This document shows positions 53,918-64,000 of a DNA stretch of 64,000 nt, one piece after another. Where the stretch lies: NCBI RefSeq assembly GCF_014201735.1, contig NZ_JACHFE010000002.1:1-64000 (forward strand), in the 5' to 3' direction. The notes beneath the pieces were generated by a model. The model was not told where the DNA came from. It made no database searches and saw only the letters and a program-made list of their open reading frames with translations. The stretch's first letter is position 1; every line of letters starts with the position of its first letter. Source of the stretch: Marinobacter oulmenensis (GTDB lineage Bacteria; Pseudomonadota; Gammaproteobacteria; Pseudomonadales; Oleiphilaceae). Made by a program: the position numbers and the translations under genes.

Positions 53918-54767
53918 CCAGCCGGGGCCGACTCAGGTGACCGGCCGCGTACTGATTCTGCTGGACGGCTCACGCCAGAGCCTGGCGGCCCTGGACGTGG
54001 CTGCCGAGATCGCCCATGGGCGCGGTGCGCAGGTATTGGGCATCTTCGTGGAGGAGCAGAACCTGTTGCGCAGTGCCGGCTACGGCTTTGCCCGGGAGGT
54101 TGGCAGCAGTTCCGGCGCCGTTCGGCCCCTGGATTCCGGGCAACTGCAGGCAAGGCTCGAGGCGCTGGCCCAACAGGCACGGCTGGCCCTGGCCAGGGCT
54201 ATGTCTTCCCGTGGTATTGCCCAGGCCCTGACACTCTGCCGGGGACAGGTACCGGAGGAGGTGCTGGGATTGGTGCAGCCGGAGGATCTGCTGATCCTGG
54301 GGCAGGTTGGCTGGTCTGGTGCTCCGGGCGCCCGACTGGGGTCAACGGCCCGCGCCCTGATGCGGCGGGCTCCCGGGGACGTGCTGTTATGGGCGGATGG
54401 CGTTCGGCCCAGTGCCCGGCAGCGGGTAGTGGTTGTGCTTAACCACGACCAGGGGGCCAACCACCGGGCGATCCGTGTCGGTGCCGAACTGGCCGCCCGG
54501 CACCACCAACCGATGTCGGTTCTGTTACGGACGTCCGGTGATGAGGACGGTCAGGTGGCCGAGGATATTCTGTCCTACCTCGGCCAGCAGGGGATCAGTG
54601 CCCGGGTCAGGCGTCTACCCATGGCGACACCGGCTGCCCTGATCCGCAGCCTGAAAGAGGAGCAGGCGGCTCAACTGGTTCTCAGCCGCCAGAGCAGCCT
54701 CTTCCTGGACCAGGGGGCAGAAGCCCTGCTGGAGCAGATGCATCTGCCGGTCACGGTGACACCCTAG
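53895..54767 (+). CDS. Two-domain universal-stress-like protein
   Basis: The 290-aa protein begins MAKPMMPDQPGPTQVTGRVLILLDGSRQSLAALDVAAEIAHGRGAQVLGIFVEEQNL, and a second half with QRVVVVLNHDQGANHRAIRVGAELAARHHQPMSVLL repeats the pattern. This is the tandem UspA-type fold; the ATP-binding GxxGxxxx(S/T) motif is not clear. It overlaps the protease gene, so the two are expressed together. Confidence 0.75.
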   Translation: MAKPMMPDQPGPTQVTGRVLILLDGSRQSLAALDVAAEIAHGRGAQVLGIFVEEQNLLRSAGYGFAREVGSSSGAVRPLDSGQLQARLEALAQQARLALARAMSSRGIAQALTLCRGQVPEEVLGLVQPEDLLILGQVGWSGAPGARLGSTARALMRRAPGDVLLWADGVRPSARQRVVVVLNHDQGANHRAIRVGAELAARHHQPMSVLLRTSGDEDGQVAEDILSYLGQQGISARVRRLPMATPAALIRSLKEEQAAQLVLSRQSSLFLDQGAEALLEQMHLPVTVTP

Positions 54768-54769
54768 CC

Positions 54770-56674
54770 TCAGGCCCGTTTGCGCGCCTCAACACCACTG
54801 AGGATTTCATCGACGTCGCCAGCGCTCAGGGTTTCCTGTTTCATTACGGCCTGCGCCAGGGCGTCGAGCTGTTCCCGGTGCTCGGTCAGGAAACTGACGG
54901 TTTCGCTTTCGAGTTTCACCAGTTGGGCCTGAATTTCCGAGTCGATCATCTCCGCCAGTTTTTCACTGTATTCCCGCGGGGCGCCCATTTCCTTGCCCAG
55001 GAAGATGTGCTCCTCGCCGATGCCCAGGCCCATCGGGCCGACGCTGTCGCTCATGCCCCACTGACCAACCATGCGTCTCAGCAGTTTGGTCGCTTCTTTC
55101 AGATCATTCTGGGCGCCTGTACTGACCTCGCCGTAGACAATCTTCTCCGCCGAGCGGCCGCCCAGCATGACCCGGATCCGGTCTTTCAGATAGCTTTCGG
55201 TATAGGTGTACTTGTCTTCCCGGGGTGTCTGTTCCGTGACACCCATGGCCATCCCGTGGGGAATGATGGTGAGTTTGGTGAGTGGATCGGCCTTGGGCAT
55301 GTAGTAAGCCATGATGGCATGGCCGCATTCGTGGTAGGCAACCGATTCCCGTTCCTCGGCGGTGAGGTGGGCTTCCCGTTCCTCGCCCAGGATGATCCGG
55401 TCCCGGGCCAGTTCAAAGCAGTGTTCGTTCACCTGATCAAGGTTTTCCCGGGCGGCGGTCAGGGCAGCTTCGTTCACCAGGTTTTTCAGGTCTGCGCCGG
55501 AGAAACCCGTGGTGCGCGCGGCCACCTGGGCAAGATCCACATCCGGAGCAAGTGGAACCTTGCGGGCATGCACCTCCAGTATGGCCTGACGGGCTTCCTT
55601 GTGGGGGCGGTCCAGGGTGATCTTGCGGTCGAACCGGCCCGGGCGGAGCAGGGCGGTATCGAGAACATCCGGGCGGTTGGTGGCGGCCAGCACCAGAATG
55701 TTTTCATGGGCTTCAAAGCCGTCCATCTCGGTCAGGATCTGGTTCAGGGTCTGCTCGCGCTCGTCGTGGCCGCCACCCAGCCCGGCGCCCCTTGAACGGC
55801 CGACGGCGTCCAGCTCATCGATAAAGATCAGCGCCGGCGCTTCCTTGCGGGCGTTCTGGAACATGTCCCGCACCCGCGCGGCCCCGACCCCGACAAACAT
55901 CTCGATGAATTCCGAGGCGCTGATGCTGAAGAAGGGCACATCGGCTTCGCCGGCAATGGCCCGGGCCAGCAGCGTCTTGCCGGTGCCTGGCGGGCCTACC
56001 AGCAGGATGCCCTTGGGCATGACGGCGCCCAGTCGCCGGTATTTTTCCGGCGATTTCAGGAAGTCGATGATCTCGGTGATCTCCCGCTTGGCCGACTCGA
56101 TGCCAGCCACATCGTCCAGGGTTGTGGTGGAGGTTTCCTTGCGAGCCCTCCTTGCCCGGGACTTGGCGTAGTCCAGCGCTCCGCCGCCCTGGGTCATGCG
56201 GCGCTGGGCGGCGCCCCAGAACCAGAACATCAGCGCCAGCAACAGAATCCACGGCAGGAAGCCGAGGATCAGTTCCTGCCACCAGGGGCGGCCCGAGGGT
56301 GCCCCGCGAATCACCACCTGTTGCTGTTCGAGCAATGGCAGAAGTTCCGGGTCTTCAACCGGCGGGCGCAACGACAGGAAGTCTCGTACGGGGGTGCCGG
56401 TGTCCGGGCCGAAACGTGCCGCGCCGGATTCGGTCAGTTGTCCCCGGATTTCCTCGTTGCGCAGGGTGACCGATTCCACCTGTCCGGCGGTGACCGCCTC
56501 CTTGAACTGAGAGTAGGCCAGCTCCGTTTGCCGGGGCTGGCCTGCGTCCTGAAGCCACAGGAACATCAGGAAGATGGCCGCGCTGAGCCACAGGAAGGAA
56601 TACTGGTTCGGGATGGCCGGCTGCGGCGCCTGGCTGCCGTTATCCGGTTTTTTCGGGTCGTTGGGGGCTGTCAT
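54770..56674 (-). CDS. ftsH: FtsH-type ATP-dependent zinc metalloprotease
   Basis: The 634-aa protein starts at ATG 56674, overlapping the preceding gene by 4 bp. It has two membrane helices ([13 protein letters not shown] and [19 protein letters not shown]), AAA+ Walker [18 protein letters not shown], Walker [33 protein letters not shown], and the zinc motif [10 protein letters not shown]. Since its neighbours are not the usual ftsJ or folP, this is probably a second FtsH paralogue, specific to stress. Confidence 0.93.
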   Translation of the reverse strand: MTAPNDPKKPDNGSQAPQPAIPNQYSFLWLSAAIFLMFLWLQDAGQPRQTELAYSQFKEAVTAGQVESVTLRNEEIRGQLTESGAARFGPDTGTPVRDFLSLRPPVEDPELLPLLEQQQVVIRGAPSGRPWWQELILGFLPWILLLALMFWFWGAAQRRMTQGGGALDYAKSRARRARKETSTTTLDDVAGIESAKREITEIIDFLKSPEKYRRLGAVMPKGILLVGPPGTGKTLLARAIAGEADVPFFSISASEFIEMFVGVGAARVRDMFQNARKEAPALIFIDELDAVGRSRGAGLGGGHDEREQTLNQILTEMDGFEAHENILVLAATNRPDVLDTALLRPGRFDRKITLDRPHKEARQAILEVHARKVPLAPDVDLAQVAARTTGFSGADLKNLVNEAALTAARENLDQVNEHCFELARDRIILGEEREAHLTAEERESVAYHECGHAIMAYYMPKADPLTKLTIIPHGMAMGVTEQTPREDKYTYTESYLKDRIRVMLGGRSAEKIVYGEVSTGAQNDLKEATKLLRRMVGQWGMSDSVGPMGLGIGEEHIFLGKEMGAPREYSEKLAEMIDSEIQAQLVKLESETVSFLTEHREQLDALAQAVMKQETLSAGDVDEILSGVEARKRA

Positions 56675-56919
56675 CGTGGTCTCCGGTCCCCCTCCATGAT
56701 CTTGGCCACAAACACCGCCTTGCCGTAGGTTTCGAAGGACCACTTCATGGTGTCCGACAGTGCGGCCATGACGTCGTCATAGTCGCCGAAGATTTCCGTG
56801 CTCATGCGCCCGGGGACGACCTCCAGACCGGTTTTCTCCAGTCGGCTGATGAGCTCGCGAATCGGGTCCTTGTAATCTTCCCGCAATGGGTAACAGCTCA
56901 GTTGTACCGATACATACAT
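56671..56919 (-). CDS. Thiamine-binding (MTH1187/YkoF-like) protein
   Basis: The 82-aa protein (VSVQLSCYPLREDYKDPIRELISRLEKTGLEVVPGRMSTEIFGDYDDVMAAL) fits the Thiamine_BP ferredoxin-like family. It precedes the protease gene with a 4-bp overlap (ATGA). Substrate and role in this setting are unknown. Confidence 0.85.
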   Translation of the reverse strand: MYVSVQLSCYPLREDYKDPIRELISRLEKTGLEVVPGRMSTEIFGDYDDVMAALSDTMKWSFETYGKAVFVAKIMEGDRRPR

Positions 56920-56957
56920 GGTTTGCCTCCCGGTTGGCGTCGGTTGCAGAGGTTGTG

Positions 56958-58718
56958 TCAGTAGCCCATGGCCGAAGAGGTGCTTCGCCTGGGGTCTGCC
57001 CCTCCATAAAGCGTACCATCTTCACCCACCAGGATACTCTGGATGGCCCCCATTGCCCGGTTGGTGGTCACAGTGTGGCCACGTTCTTCGAGCAGGCGGA
57101 TGGTGTCGGGGCTGATGCCCTGTTCGATCCGGATTTCATCCGGTAGCCACTGGTGGTGGATGCGGGGCACGCTGACGGCGGTCTGGATGTTCATATCGTG
57201 GTCGATCACGTTCATCAGCACCTGCAGGGTGGTGGTGATGATCCGGGAGCCGCCGGGGCTGCCGGTGACCAGGAAGTTGCGGCCGTCTTTCCGGACGATG
57301 GTTGGCGACATGGAGCTGAGCATGCGCTTGCCCGGTTCGATCCGGTTGGCCTTGCCGCCAATCAGACCATAGGCGTTGGGCACACCCGGCTTGGCGCTGA
57401 AATCGTCCATTTCATTGTTCAGCAGGAAACCGGCGCCCTCAACGGTGATGCCGGAGCCGTAGCTGAAGTTGATGGTGTAAGTATTGGAAACCGCGTTGCC
57501 CCAGCGGTCCACTACAGAAAAATGGGTGGTTTCGTTGCTTTCCCAGCCCGCTGGTTTGCCGTGGCTGATGTCACTGGCTGGTCGGGCCCTGTCCGGATCA
57601 ATGCCCTGGCGGAGTTCGTCGGCGTAATCCTTGCTGGTCAGCCCTTTCAGGGGCACCTCGACGAAGTCGGTGTCACCCAGATAACGGGCGCGGTCGGCAT
57701 AGGCCAGTTTCATGGCTTCGGCCATGGTGTGAATGGTATCCGCCGAATTGTGGCCCATCTGTCCGATGGGATAGCCCTCCAGAATGTTGAGGATCTGGAC
57801 AATGTGGGTGCCCCCGGACGAGGGCGGGGACATGGAGAACACGTCGAAGCCACGGTAGTTGCCGTGGATGGGCTGGCGGATAACCGGTTGGTAGTTGCGG
57901 AGATCCTCCCGGGTAATCAGCCCGTCATTCTTTTCCATCTGCTTTACGATCAGCTCAGCGGTACGGCCTTCATAGAATCCGTCGACGCCCTGGTCGGCAA
58001 TGCGTTGGAGCGTGGCGGCCAGGTCCGGCTGCCGGAAGGTTTCGCCGGGCTGGGGTGCCGAGCCATCCTCACGGTAAAAAGTGGCCTTGGAGGCTGGCCA
58101 GCGCTTGAGTCTCTCGCTGGCCTGCTCCAGGCCTTCGGTGAAGCGCTGGGGAACCACAAAGCCCTCGCGCGCCAGGCGGATGGCGGGGGCAAGAGCTTCC
58201 TTCAGCGACAGGGTGCCGTGGCGTTCCAGTGCCAGGGCCAGGCCTGCCACGGTGCCGGGCACCCCGGCCGCCAGGTGGCTGAACCGGCTGCGTTCTTTCA
58301 CCACATCGCCGTTTTCATCCCGGAACATGGCTTCGGTGGCTGCCGCCGGTGCGGTTTCCCGGTAGTCAATGGCCTCTGGCGCTGCACCGTCGCCCGGTGC
58401 ATACAGCATGAAACCACCGCCGCCGATATTACCGGAGCGGGGCTGGGTGACGGCCAGGGCGAAGCCGGCGGTGACGGCGGCGTCCATGGCGTTGCCGCCG
58501 TCGCGGAGCACTTCCAGAGCCATTTCGGAGGCCAGGGTATGGCTGGTGGCGACCATTCCCCGGGTTGCCTGTACCGGGTGAAACCGTTCACCTTCGAGAA
58601 TGGCCTGGGCGCCGGCCCAGGCCGGCAGCATGGCGAGCATGGCCATTAGTGCCAGAGGCGCGCGCCAGTCGGCCCGTGATCTGCTGTCCCTGCCGGTGTT
58701 CCTGTTCGCTGTGTCCAT
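56958..58718 (-). CDS. ggt: Gamma-glutamyltranspeptidase
   Basis: The 586-aa protein has a signal peptide (APLALMAMLAMLPAWAGAQA) and the autocatalytic site NETTHFSVVD, where the first Thr after the Glu starts the small subunit. Other motifs are GGNAMDAAVTAGFALAV, SGNIGGGGFMLY and GSPGGSRIITT. It cleaves glutathione and other gamma-glutamyl compounds in the periplasm. Confidence 0.94.
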   Translation of the reverse strand: MDTANRNTGRDSRSRADWRAPLALMAMLAMLPAWAGAQAILEGERFHPVQATRGMVATSHTLASEMALEVLRDGGNAMDAAVTAGFALAVTQPRSGNIGGGGFMLYAPGDGAAPEAIDYRETAPAAATEAMFRDENGDVVKERSRFSHLAAGVPGTVAGLALALERHGTLSLKEALAPAIRLAREGFVVPQRFTEGLEQASERLKRWPASKATFYREDGSAPQPGETFRQPDLAATLQRIADQGVDGFYEGRTAELIVKQMEKNDGLITREDLRNYQPVIRQPIHGNYRGFDVFSMSPPSSGGTHIVQILNILEGYPIGQMGHNSADTIHTMAEAMKLAYADRARYLGDTDFVEVPLKGLTSKDYADELRQGIDPDRARPASDISHGKPAGWESNETTHFSVVDRWGNAVSNTYTINFSYGSGITVEGAGFLLNNEMDDFSAKPGVPNAYGLIGGKANRIEPGKRMLSSMSPTIVRKDGRNFLVTGSPGGSRIITTTLQVLMNVIDHDMNIQTAVSVPRIHHQWLPDEIRIEQGISPDTIRLLEERGHTVTTNRAMGAIQSILVGEDGTLYGGADPRRSTSSAMGY

Positions 58719-58859
58719 CGTCGGGTTCCTCGTTTCTGGCCGCCAGATACGCTATCATAGCGGGTCATTTTTACAGGTGCGCCTGATCCTTGTGCAAGGT
58801 TCCGCCTTGGGTTCCCCGTCGCGCCTGCTTTCCCGGATTCAAGTTAAGGAAAGGCTTTC

Positions 58860-59714
58860 ATGGAGCATACCTATCGTCTTGTTATTTCCTGCCCCGATCG
58901 GGTCGGGATTGTTGCCAAGGTGAGTAATTTCCTGTCCACCTACAATGGCTGGATTACCGAGGCGAGCCACCACTCCGACACCCGCAATGGCTGGTTCTTC
59001 ATGCGTCACGAAATCAAGGCCGAGTCGATCCCGTTTGGTCTGGATCAGTTCCGCGCCGCTTTCGAGCCTATTGCCCGCGAGTTCAACATGACCTGGCGCA
59101 TTGAGGATTCGGCCCGGCCCAAGCGTGTCATCCTGATGTGCAGCAAGGAATCCCACTGTCTGGCGGACCTGCTGCATCGCTGGCACAGCAAGGAACTGAA
59201 CTGCGAGATCGTGGCGGTGATTTCCAATCATGACGATCTTCGCCGCATGGTCGAGTGGCACGATATTCCCTATCACCACATCCCGGTCAGCCGCGACAAC
59301 AAGTCCGAGGCGTTTGCGCACATTGAAGAGCTGTTTGCGCATTATGAGACCGACGTGGTGGTCCTGGCCCGCTACATGCAGATCCTGCCCGGCGAACTCT
59401 GCGATCAGTATGCCGGCAAGGTGATCAATATTCATCACAGCTTCCTGCCATCCTTTGCCGGGGCGCGGCCTTATCACCAGGCCTATGAACGCGGTGTGAA
59501 GCTGATTGGCGCCACCTGTCACTACGTGACCCAGGATCTGGATGAGGGCCCGATCATTGAGCAGGATGTGATTCGCATCAACCACAGCGACACCATTGAA
59601 GACATGGTGAGGCTGGGCAAGGATGTGGAGAAGAACGTGCTGGCCCGGGGGCTTCGTGCACACATCGAAGACCGTGTCATCACCTATGAAAACAAGACGG
59701 TAGTGTTCAACTGA
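58860..59714 (+). CDS. purU: Formyltetrahydrofolate deformylase
   Basis: The 284-aa protein has an N-terminal ACT domain (YRLVISCPDRVGIVAKVSNFL) and a formyl-transferase-like C-terminal domain with the active-site Asn/His/Asp: IHHSFLPSFAGARPYHQAYERGVK and VTQDLDEGPIIEQDV. It releases formate from 10-formyl-THF. Starts at ATG 58860 behind AAGGAAAG. Confidence 0.95.
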   Translation: MEHTYRLVISCPDRVGIVAKVSNFLSTYNGWITEASHHSDTRNGWFFMRHEIKAESIPFGLDQFRAAFEPIAREFNMTWRIEDSARPKRVILMCSKESHCLADLLHRWHSKELNCEIVAVISNHDDLRRMVEWHDIPYHHIPVSRDNKSEAFAHIEELFAHYETDVVVLARYMQILPGELCDQYAGKVINIHHSFLPSFAGARPYHQAYERGVKLIGATCHYVTQDLDEGPIIEQDVIRINHSDTIEDMVRLGKDVEKNVLARGLRAHIEDRVITYENKTVVFN

Positions 59715-59752
59715 GCCGTTAGCGGTTTGCCCCGGACCGGGGTGGACTGTGG

Positions 59753-59802
59753 TATAGTCGGCGGCTTGTTGATGAATAAAGACGGGGTCGGGATTCGACC
59801 CC
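59753..59802 (+). promoter_or_regulatory. gyrA promoter -10 box and 5' leader hairpin
   Basis: TATAGT (59753-59758) is a good -10 box. The -35 is weaker (TTGCCC, 20-bp spacing). Downstream, GGGGTCG pairs with CGACCCC (59784-59802) in the leader, 38 bp before the gyrA start. Confidence 0.6.
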
Positions 59803-59839
59803 GATTCGACGTCCAGATAACGCAAAGGAACCTTTCTCG

Positions 59840-62410
59840 ATGGGTGAGTTAGCCAAAGAGATCCTGCCGGTCAATATTGAAGAAGAGTTGAAGCAGTCGT
59901 ATCTCGATTACGCCATGAGCGTCATCATCGGCAGGGCATTGCCGGATGTGAGGGATGGCCTGAAGCCGGTCCATCGGCGGGTATTGTTCGCCATGTCCGA
60001 GTTGGGCAATGACTGGAACAAGCCCTACAAGAAATCCGCCCGTGTGGTGGGTGATGTTATTGGTAAATACCACCCCCATGGCGATTCGGCGGTGTACGAC
60101 ACCATCGTTCGTATGGCGCAGCCGTTCTCTTTGCGTTATCCGCTGGTTGATGGCCAGGGTAACTTCGGTTCCATTGACGGTGACAACGCCGCCGCCATGC
60201 GTTACACCGAAGTGCGCATGGAAAAGATGGCCCAGTCGCTGCTGGCGGATCTGGACAAGGAAACGGTGGATTACGTCGACAACTATGACGGCACCGAGAA
60301 GATCCCGGATGTGCTGCCAACCCGGGTTCCCAACCTGCTGGTGAATGGTTCTTCGGGCATTGCCGTGGGCATGGCCACCAATATCCCGCCCCACAACCTG
60401 ACCGAAGTCATCAATGGCTGTCTGGGCCTGATTGATAACCCGGACCTGACCGTGGATGAGCTGATGGAGCACATTCCCGGGCCGGATTTCCCGACCAACG
60501 GCATCATCAATGGCCGTGCGGGCATTGTCGAGGCCTATCGCACCGGTCGCGGCCGGATCTACATCCGTGCCCGCCACGAGATCGAAGTCGACAAGAAGTC
60601 CGGTCGTGAATCCATCATCATCACCGAACTGCCGTACCAGTTGAACAAGGCTCGTCTGATCGAGAAGATCGCGGAGCTGGTCAAGGACAAGCGGATCGAG
60701 GGCATCACCGAACTGCGGGATGAATCCAACAAGGAAGGCATCCGGGTGGTGATCGACCTGCGCCGGGGCGAGAACGCCGATGTTGTGGTGAACAACCTGT
60801 TCGCCCATACCCAGCTTGAAACCGTGTTCGGTATCAACATGGTGGCGCTGGTCAATGGCGAGCCCAAGACGCTCAACCTGAAGGATATGCTTGAGGCTTT
60901 CCTGCGCCACCGCCGGGAAGTGGTCACTCGCCGCACCATCTATGAGCTGCGCAAGGCCCGTGAACGGGGCCACATTCTGGAAGGTCTCACGGTGGCTCTG
61001 GCCAATATCGACGAGGTGATCGAGCTGATCCGTCGCTCACCGTCGGCGGCCGAAGCCAAAGAAAAGCTGATGGACAAAGGCTGGGCGCCGGGTGATGTCC
61101 TGGCGATGCTGGAACGGGCCGGCGAAGACGCCTGCCGTCCGGATGACCTGCCGGAGTATTACGGGCTGCGCGACGGCCTGTACCACCTGTCACCGGAACA
61201 GGCCCAGGCCATCCTGGATCTGCGTCTGCACCGTCTGACCGGTCTCGAAACCGAGAAGCTGCAGAACGAATACAAGGAAATCCTCGACAAGATCGCGGAT
61301 CTGCTGGAGATCCTGGGTGATCCGGACCGCCTGCTCCAGGTTATCCGTGATGAGCTGGCCGAAGTGGTCAACCAGTACGGCGATGAGCGCCGCACCGAGA
61401 TCACCAGTTCCCGTCGTGACCTGACCATTGCCGATCTGATTGATGAAGAAGACCTGGTGGTGACCATTTCCCACGGTGGTTACGCCAAGACCCAGGCCGT
61501 TGAAGACTATCAGGCCCAGCGCCGCGGTGGCCGGGGCAAGTCCGCCACCTCCATGAAGGATGAGGACTTTATCGAGAAGCTGCTGGTGGCGAACTCCCAC
61601 GACACCATTCTGTGCTTCTCGGATCGTGGCAAGGTCTACTGGCTGCGGGTATTCGAAATTCCCCGGGGCAGCCGTGGTTCCCGTGGTCGTCCGATGGTGA
61701 ATATCCTGCCGCTGGATGAGGGCGAGCGCATCACCACCTTCCTGCCGGTCCGGGATTATCCGGAAGACCAGTTCGTGCTGATGGCCACCTCCAATGGCGT
61801 GGTCAAGAAAACCCCGCTGCCGAACTTCTCACGGCCACGCAGCAGCGGTCTCATTGCCCTCAATCTGGATGAGGGTGACACTCTGATTGGCGCCGCCATC
61901 ACCGATGGCAATGCCGAAATCATGCTGTTCTCATCTGCCGGCAAGGCGGTGCGGTTCGCGGAGGATCAGGTGCGGCCAATGAGCCGGACGGCTCGTGGTG
62001 TGCGCGGCATCAAGATGCCGGAAGGTTACCACGTGGTTTCTCTGATCATCCCGCAGGAGGGCGGCGTGCTGCTGACCGCCAGTGAGCACGGCTACGGCAA
62101 GCGTACGGCCATTGAGGAATTCCCGGCGTACAGCCGTGGCAGCCAGGGTGTTATTGCCATGCAGTGCTCCGAGCGGAATGGCGACCTGGTTCGTGCGCTG
62201 CAACTGTTCGATGGCGATGAGATGATGCTGATCTCCGACAAGGGCACGCTGGTGCGTACCCGCACGGACGAGGTCTCCGTGCTCAGCCGAAACACCCAGG
62301 GCGTGCGCCTGATTCGTCTGTCCCAGGAGGACGAACGACTGGTGGGCGTTGAGCGGATTGCTGAGTCCGACGACGAAGACGATGTGGAAGGCGAGGAAAG
62401 CGAAGAATGA
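59840..62410 (+). CDS. gyrA: DNA gyrase subunit A
   Basis: The 856-aa protein has the GyrA winged-helix and tower region with active-site Tyr in [10 protein letters not shown] and the quinolone region [14 protein letters not shown], where the positions matching E. coli Ser83 and Asp87 are wild type. The C-terminal beta-pinwheel begins around residue 530 and contains the GyrA box QRRGGRGK, needed for negative supercoiling. Ends with an acidic tail. The stop overlaps serC by 4 bp. Confidence 0.97.
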   Translation: MGELAKEILPVNIEEELKQSYLDYAMSVIIGRALPDVRDGLKPVHRRVLFAMSELGNDWNKPYKKSARVVGDVIGKYHPHGDSAVYDTIVRMAQPFSLRYPLVDGQGNFGSIDGDNAAAMRYTEVRMEKMAQSLLADLDKETVDYVDNYDGTEKIPDVLPTRVPNLLVNGSSGIAVGMATNIPPHNLTEVINGCLGLIDNPDLTVDELMEHIPGPDFPTNGIINGRAGIVEAYRTGRGRIYIRARHEIEVDKKSGRESIIITELPYQLNKARLIEKIAELVKDKRIEGITELRDESNKEGIRVVIDLRRGENADVVVNNLFAHTQLETVFGINMVALVNGEPKTLNLKDMLEAFLRHRREVVTRRTIYELRKARERGHILEGLTVALANIDEVIELIRRSPSAAEAKEKLMDKGWAPGDVLAMLERAGEDACRPDDLPEYYGLRDGLYHLSPEQAQAILDLRLHRLTGLETEKLQNEYKEILDKIADLLEILGDPDRLLQVIRDELAEVVNQYGDERRTEITSSRRDLTIADLIDEEDLVVTISHGGYAKTQAVEDYQAQRRGGRGKSATSMKDEDFIEKLLVANSHDTILCFSDRGKVYWLRVFEIPRGSRGSRGRPMVNILPLDEGERITTFLPVRDYPEDQFVLMATSNGVVKKTPLPNFSRPRSSGLIALNLDEGDTLIGAAITDGNAEIMLFSSAGKAVRFAEDQVRPMSRTARGVRGIKMPEGYHVVSLIIPQEGGVLLTASEHGYGKRTAIEEFPAYSRGSQGVIAMQCSERNGDLVRALQLFDGDEMMLISDKGTLVRTRTDEVSVLSRNTQGVRLIRLSQEDERLVGVERIAESDDEDDVEGEESEE

Positions 62411-63489
62411 GCAGGGCGTACAACTTTTGCGCGGGTCCGGCCACCTTGCCGGAAGCCGTGCTGAGACAGGCCCAGGAGGAGATGCTGGACTGGCGCGGCA
62501 CGGGCATGTCGGTGATGGAAATGAGTCACCGCAGTGACGATTTTGTCGCGATTGCCGAAGCCGCCGAACAGGACCTGCGGCAACTGGCGGGCATTTCCGA
62601 TGATTATGCCGTTCTGTTCATGCAGGGTGGGGCGTCCAGCCAGTTTTCCACCATCCCGTTGAATCTGCTGGGCGATAAAGGCTCTGCCGATTACGTCAAT
62701 ACCGGCATCTGGTCGAAAAAGGCCATTGCTGAGGCCAGCCGTTACGCCGACGTGAATGTGGTAGCCAGCGCCGAAGCCAATGGCTTTACCAGCATTCCCG
62801 ATCAGGCGGTGTGGCAGACCGGCGCCGACGCCGCCTATCTGCATTACACCCCCAACGAAACCATCGGTGGCCTGGAATTCGACTTCGTTCCGGACAGCGG
62901 CGATGTGCCGCTGGTGGCCGACATGTCGTCCACCATGCTGTCCCGGCCACTGGATGTCTCGAAGTTTGGTCTGATCTACGCCGGAGCCCAGAAGAACATC
63001 GGCCCCTCCGGGCTGGTTGTGGTGATCATCCGTAAGGACCTGCTGGGCAAGGCCCGCCGGGAAACGCCGACGATGATGAATTACCAGGTGATTGCGGATA
63101 ACGGTTCGATGTACAACACACCGGCCACCTATTCCTGGTACCTGGCGGGGCTGGTCTTCAAGTGGCTGAAGGCCCAGGGCGGTGTTGAGGCCATGGCGAA
63201 AATCAATGATCGCAAGGCCCGCAAACTGTACGACTTCATTGATGGCAATGACTTCTATGCCAATCCGATCGAGCCGCGCTTCCGCTCCTGGATGAACGTG
63301 CCGTTCACCCTGGCTGAGGATGCCCTGAACAGTGAATTCCTGAAGGGCGCCGACGCCCGGGGCCTGCTGAACCTGAAGGGACACCGGTCCGTGGGCGGCA
63401 TGCGCGCCAGTATCTACAACGCCATGCCGGAAGCGGGTGTGGATGCATTGATTGATTACATGGCGGAATTTGCGGAGGAGCAGGCCTGA
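62407..63489 (+). CDS. serC: Phosphoserine aminotransferase
   Basis: The 360-aa class V aminotransferase has the N-terminal signature [15 protein letters not shown], and the PLP lysine in [19 protein letters not shown]. It makes phosphoserine for serine and pyridoxal synthesis. Its ATG overlaps the gyrA stop (ATGA); pheA starts 2 bp after its stop. Confidence 0.96.
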   Translation: MSRAYNFCAGPATLPEAVLRQAQEEMLDWRGTGMSVMEMSHRSDDFVAIAEAAEQDLRQLAGISDDYAVLFMQGGASSQFSTIPLNLLGDKGSADYVNTGIWSKKAIAEASRYADVNVVASAEANGFTSIPDQAVWQTGADAAYLHYTPNETIGGLEFDFVPDSGDVPLVADMSSTMLSRPLDVSKFGLIYAGAQKNIGPSGLVVVIIRKDLLGKARRETPTMMNYQVIADNGSMYNTPATYSWYLAGLVFKWLKAQGGVEAMAKINDRKARKLYDFIDGNDFYANPIEPRFRSWMNVPFTLAEDALNSEFLKGADARGLLNLKGHRSVGGMRASIYNAMPEAGVDALIDYMAEFAEEQA

Positions 63490-63491
63490 CC

Positions 63492-64000
63492 ATGACCGAC
63501 GAGCAGAAACGCCTGGCCGAGCTTCGGGACGAGATTGACCGGATTGATCAGCAGATCATGAAGCTGATCAGTGACCGGGCCGCCTGTGCCCAGGAAGTGG
63601 CCCATGTCAAAACGACCGCCACTCCTGACCAGGACGTTTTCTTCTACCGCCCGGAACGGGAAGCCCAGGTGTTGCGCCGGATCAAGGAGGCCAATCCCGG
63701 GCCGCTGGCGGGCGAGGAAATGGCCCGGTTGTTCCGGGAAATCATGTCTGCCTGCCTGGCTCTGGAAAAGCCGATGCACATCGCCTTTCTGGGGCCGATC
63801 GGTACCTTTACCCAGGCTGCTGCGCTCAAGCATTTCGGTCATTCCGTGGTCAGTGTGCCCATGCCCGCGATTGATGCGGTGTTCCGCGAGGTGGAATCCG
63901 GAGCGGCTCATTACGGCGTGGTCCCGGTTGAGAACTCGACCGAGGGGATGATCAACCATACCCTGGACATGTTCATGTCGTCGCCACTGAAAATCTGCGG
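63492..64000 (+). CDS. pheA: Chorismate mutase/prephenate dehydratase, 5' part
   Basis: The gene is cut by the window end; about 169 codons are visible. The chorismate mutase domain (residues 1-90) shows LRDEIDRIDQQIMKLISDRAACAQEVAHVK, with the catalytic Arg and Lys. The start of the prephenate dehydratase domain follows: HIAFLGPIGTFTQAAALKHFG and VVPVENSTEG. It makes phenylpyruvate. The start is ATG 63492. Confidence 0.95.
   Translation, partial: MTDEQKRLAELRDEIDRIDQQIMKLISDRAACAQEVAHVKTTATPDQDVFFYRPEREAQVLRRIKEANPGPLAGEEMARLFREIMSACLALEKPMHIAFLGPIGTFTQAAALKHFGHSVVSVPMPAIDAVFREVESGAAHYGVVPVENSTEGMINHTLDMFMSSPLKIC

Noticed and set aside
57153..58649. 498-codon frame opposite ggt
   Set aside because: Antisense shadow; ggt has its full active site on the minus strand.

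Overview
The window looks like a chromosomal segment of a marine or halophilic gammaproteobacterium, most likely Marinobacter or a close relative. This rests on the gyrA-serC-pheA order at the right end, a glucosylglycerol synthesis and phosphorolysis pair, a choline-sulfate operon and an osmoprotectant ABC transporter. No rRNA, tRNA or CRISPR array was seen. All calls come from reading the sequence, without database searches.

Region 1 (1-7490) is part of an integron cassette array; the integrase is not in the window. All cassettes point right and are separated by attC sites. They are: an ORF-less cassette split by a complete IS21-family element (265-2408, 4-bp target duplication TTGG), a small membrane protein, an unknown 124-aa protein, an AT-rich SIR2-like protein (DUF4917-type, a defence candidate), a GFA-family protein, a Phd/RelE-type toxin-antitoxin pair, and a DUF523 protein. 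An IS110-family element (4466-5648) sits inside the attC of the SIR2-like cassette. Its 5' non-coding end has the layout of a bridge RNA, with loops that match both the attC target and the element's own ends. This is the most interesting find in the window.

Region 2 (7.5-11.3 kb) is accessory: an NAD(P)-binding reductase, a Tat-exported epoxide-hydrolase-like enzyme, an oxidoreductase reduced to its two ends by an in-frame deletion, and a divergent TetR regulator with a clear operator. Region 3 (11.3-24.8 kb) holds small membrane proteins, a MarR-HlyD-FUSC efflux operon with two operator palindromes, a YbiI-type zinc finger protein, a 729-aa lipoprotein paired with a MORN-repeat protein, a lemA-GIDE-membrane protein trio, a DUF883/holin-like pair and an MgtC-family protein.

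Region 4 (25-44.2 kb) is rich in osmoadaptation: an aldo/keto reductase, a zinc alcohol dehydrogenase, a YehZYXW-type ABC transporter, a fused glucosylglycerol-phosphate phosphatase/synthase followed by a GH13_18 phosphorylase, and an operon of choline sulfatase, SulP transporter and BCCT transporter with a divergent LysR regulator. Region 5 (44.2-64 kb) holds a rhodanese, a YbaK deacylase, a diguanylate cyclase, a racemase, an unusual ZIP protein, a MAPEG protein, an ammonium transporter behind a sigma-54 promoter, a YghU-type GST, a Lon-like protease, a stress protein, a second-type FtsH, a gamma-glutamyltranspeptidase, PurU, and the gyrA-serC-pheA operon, which the window edge cuts in pheA.
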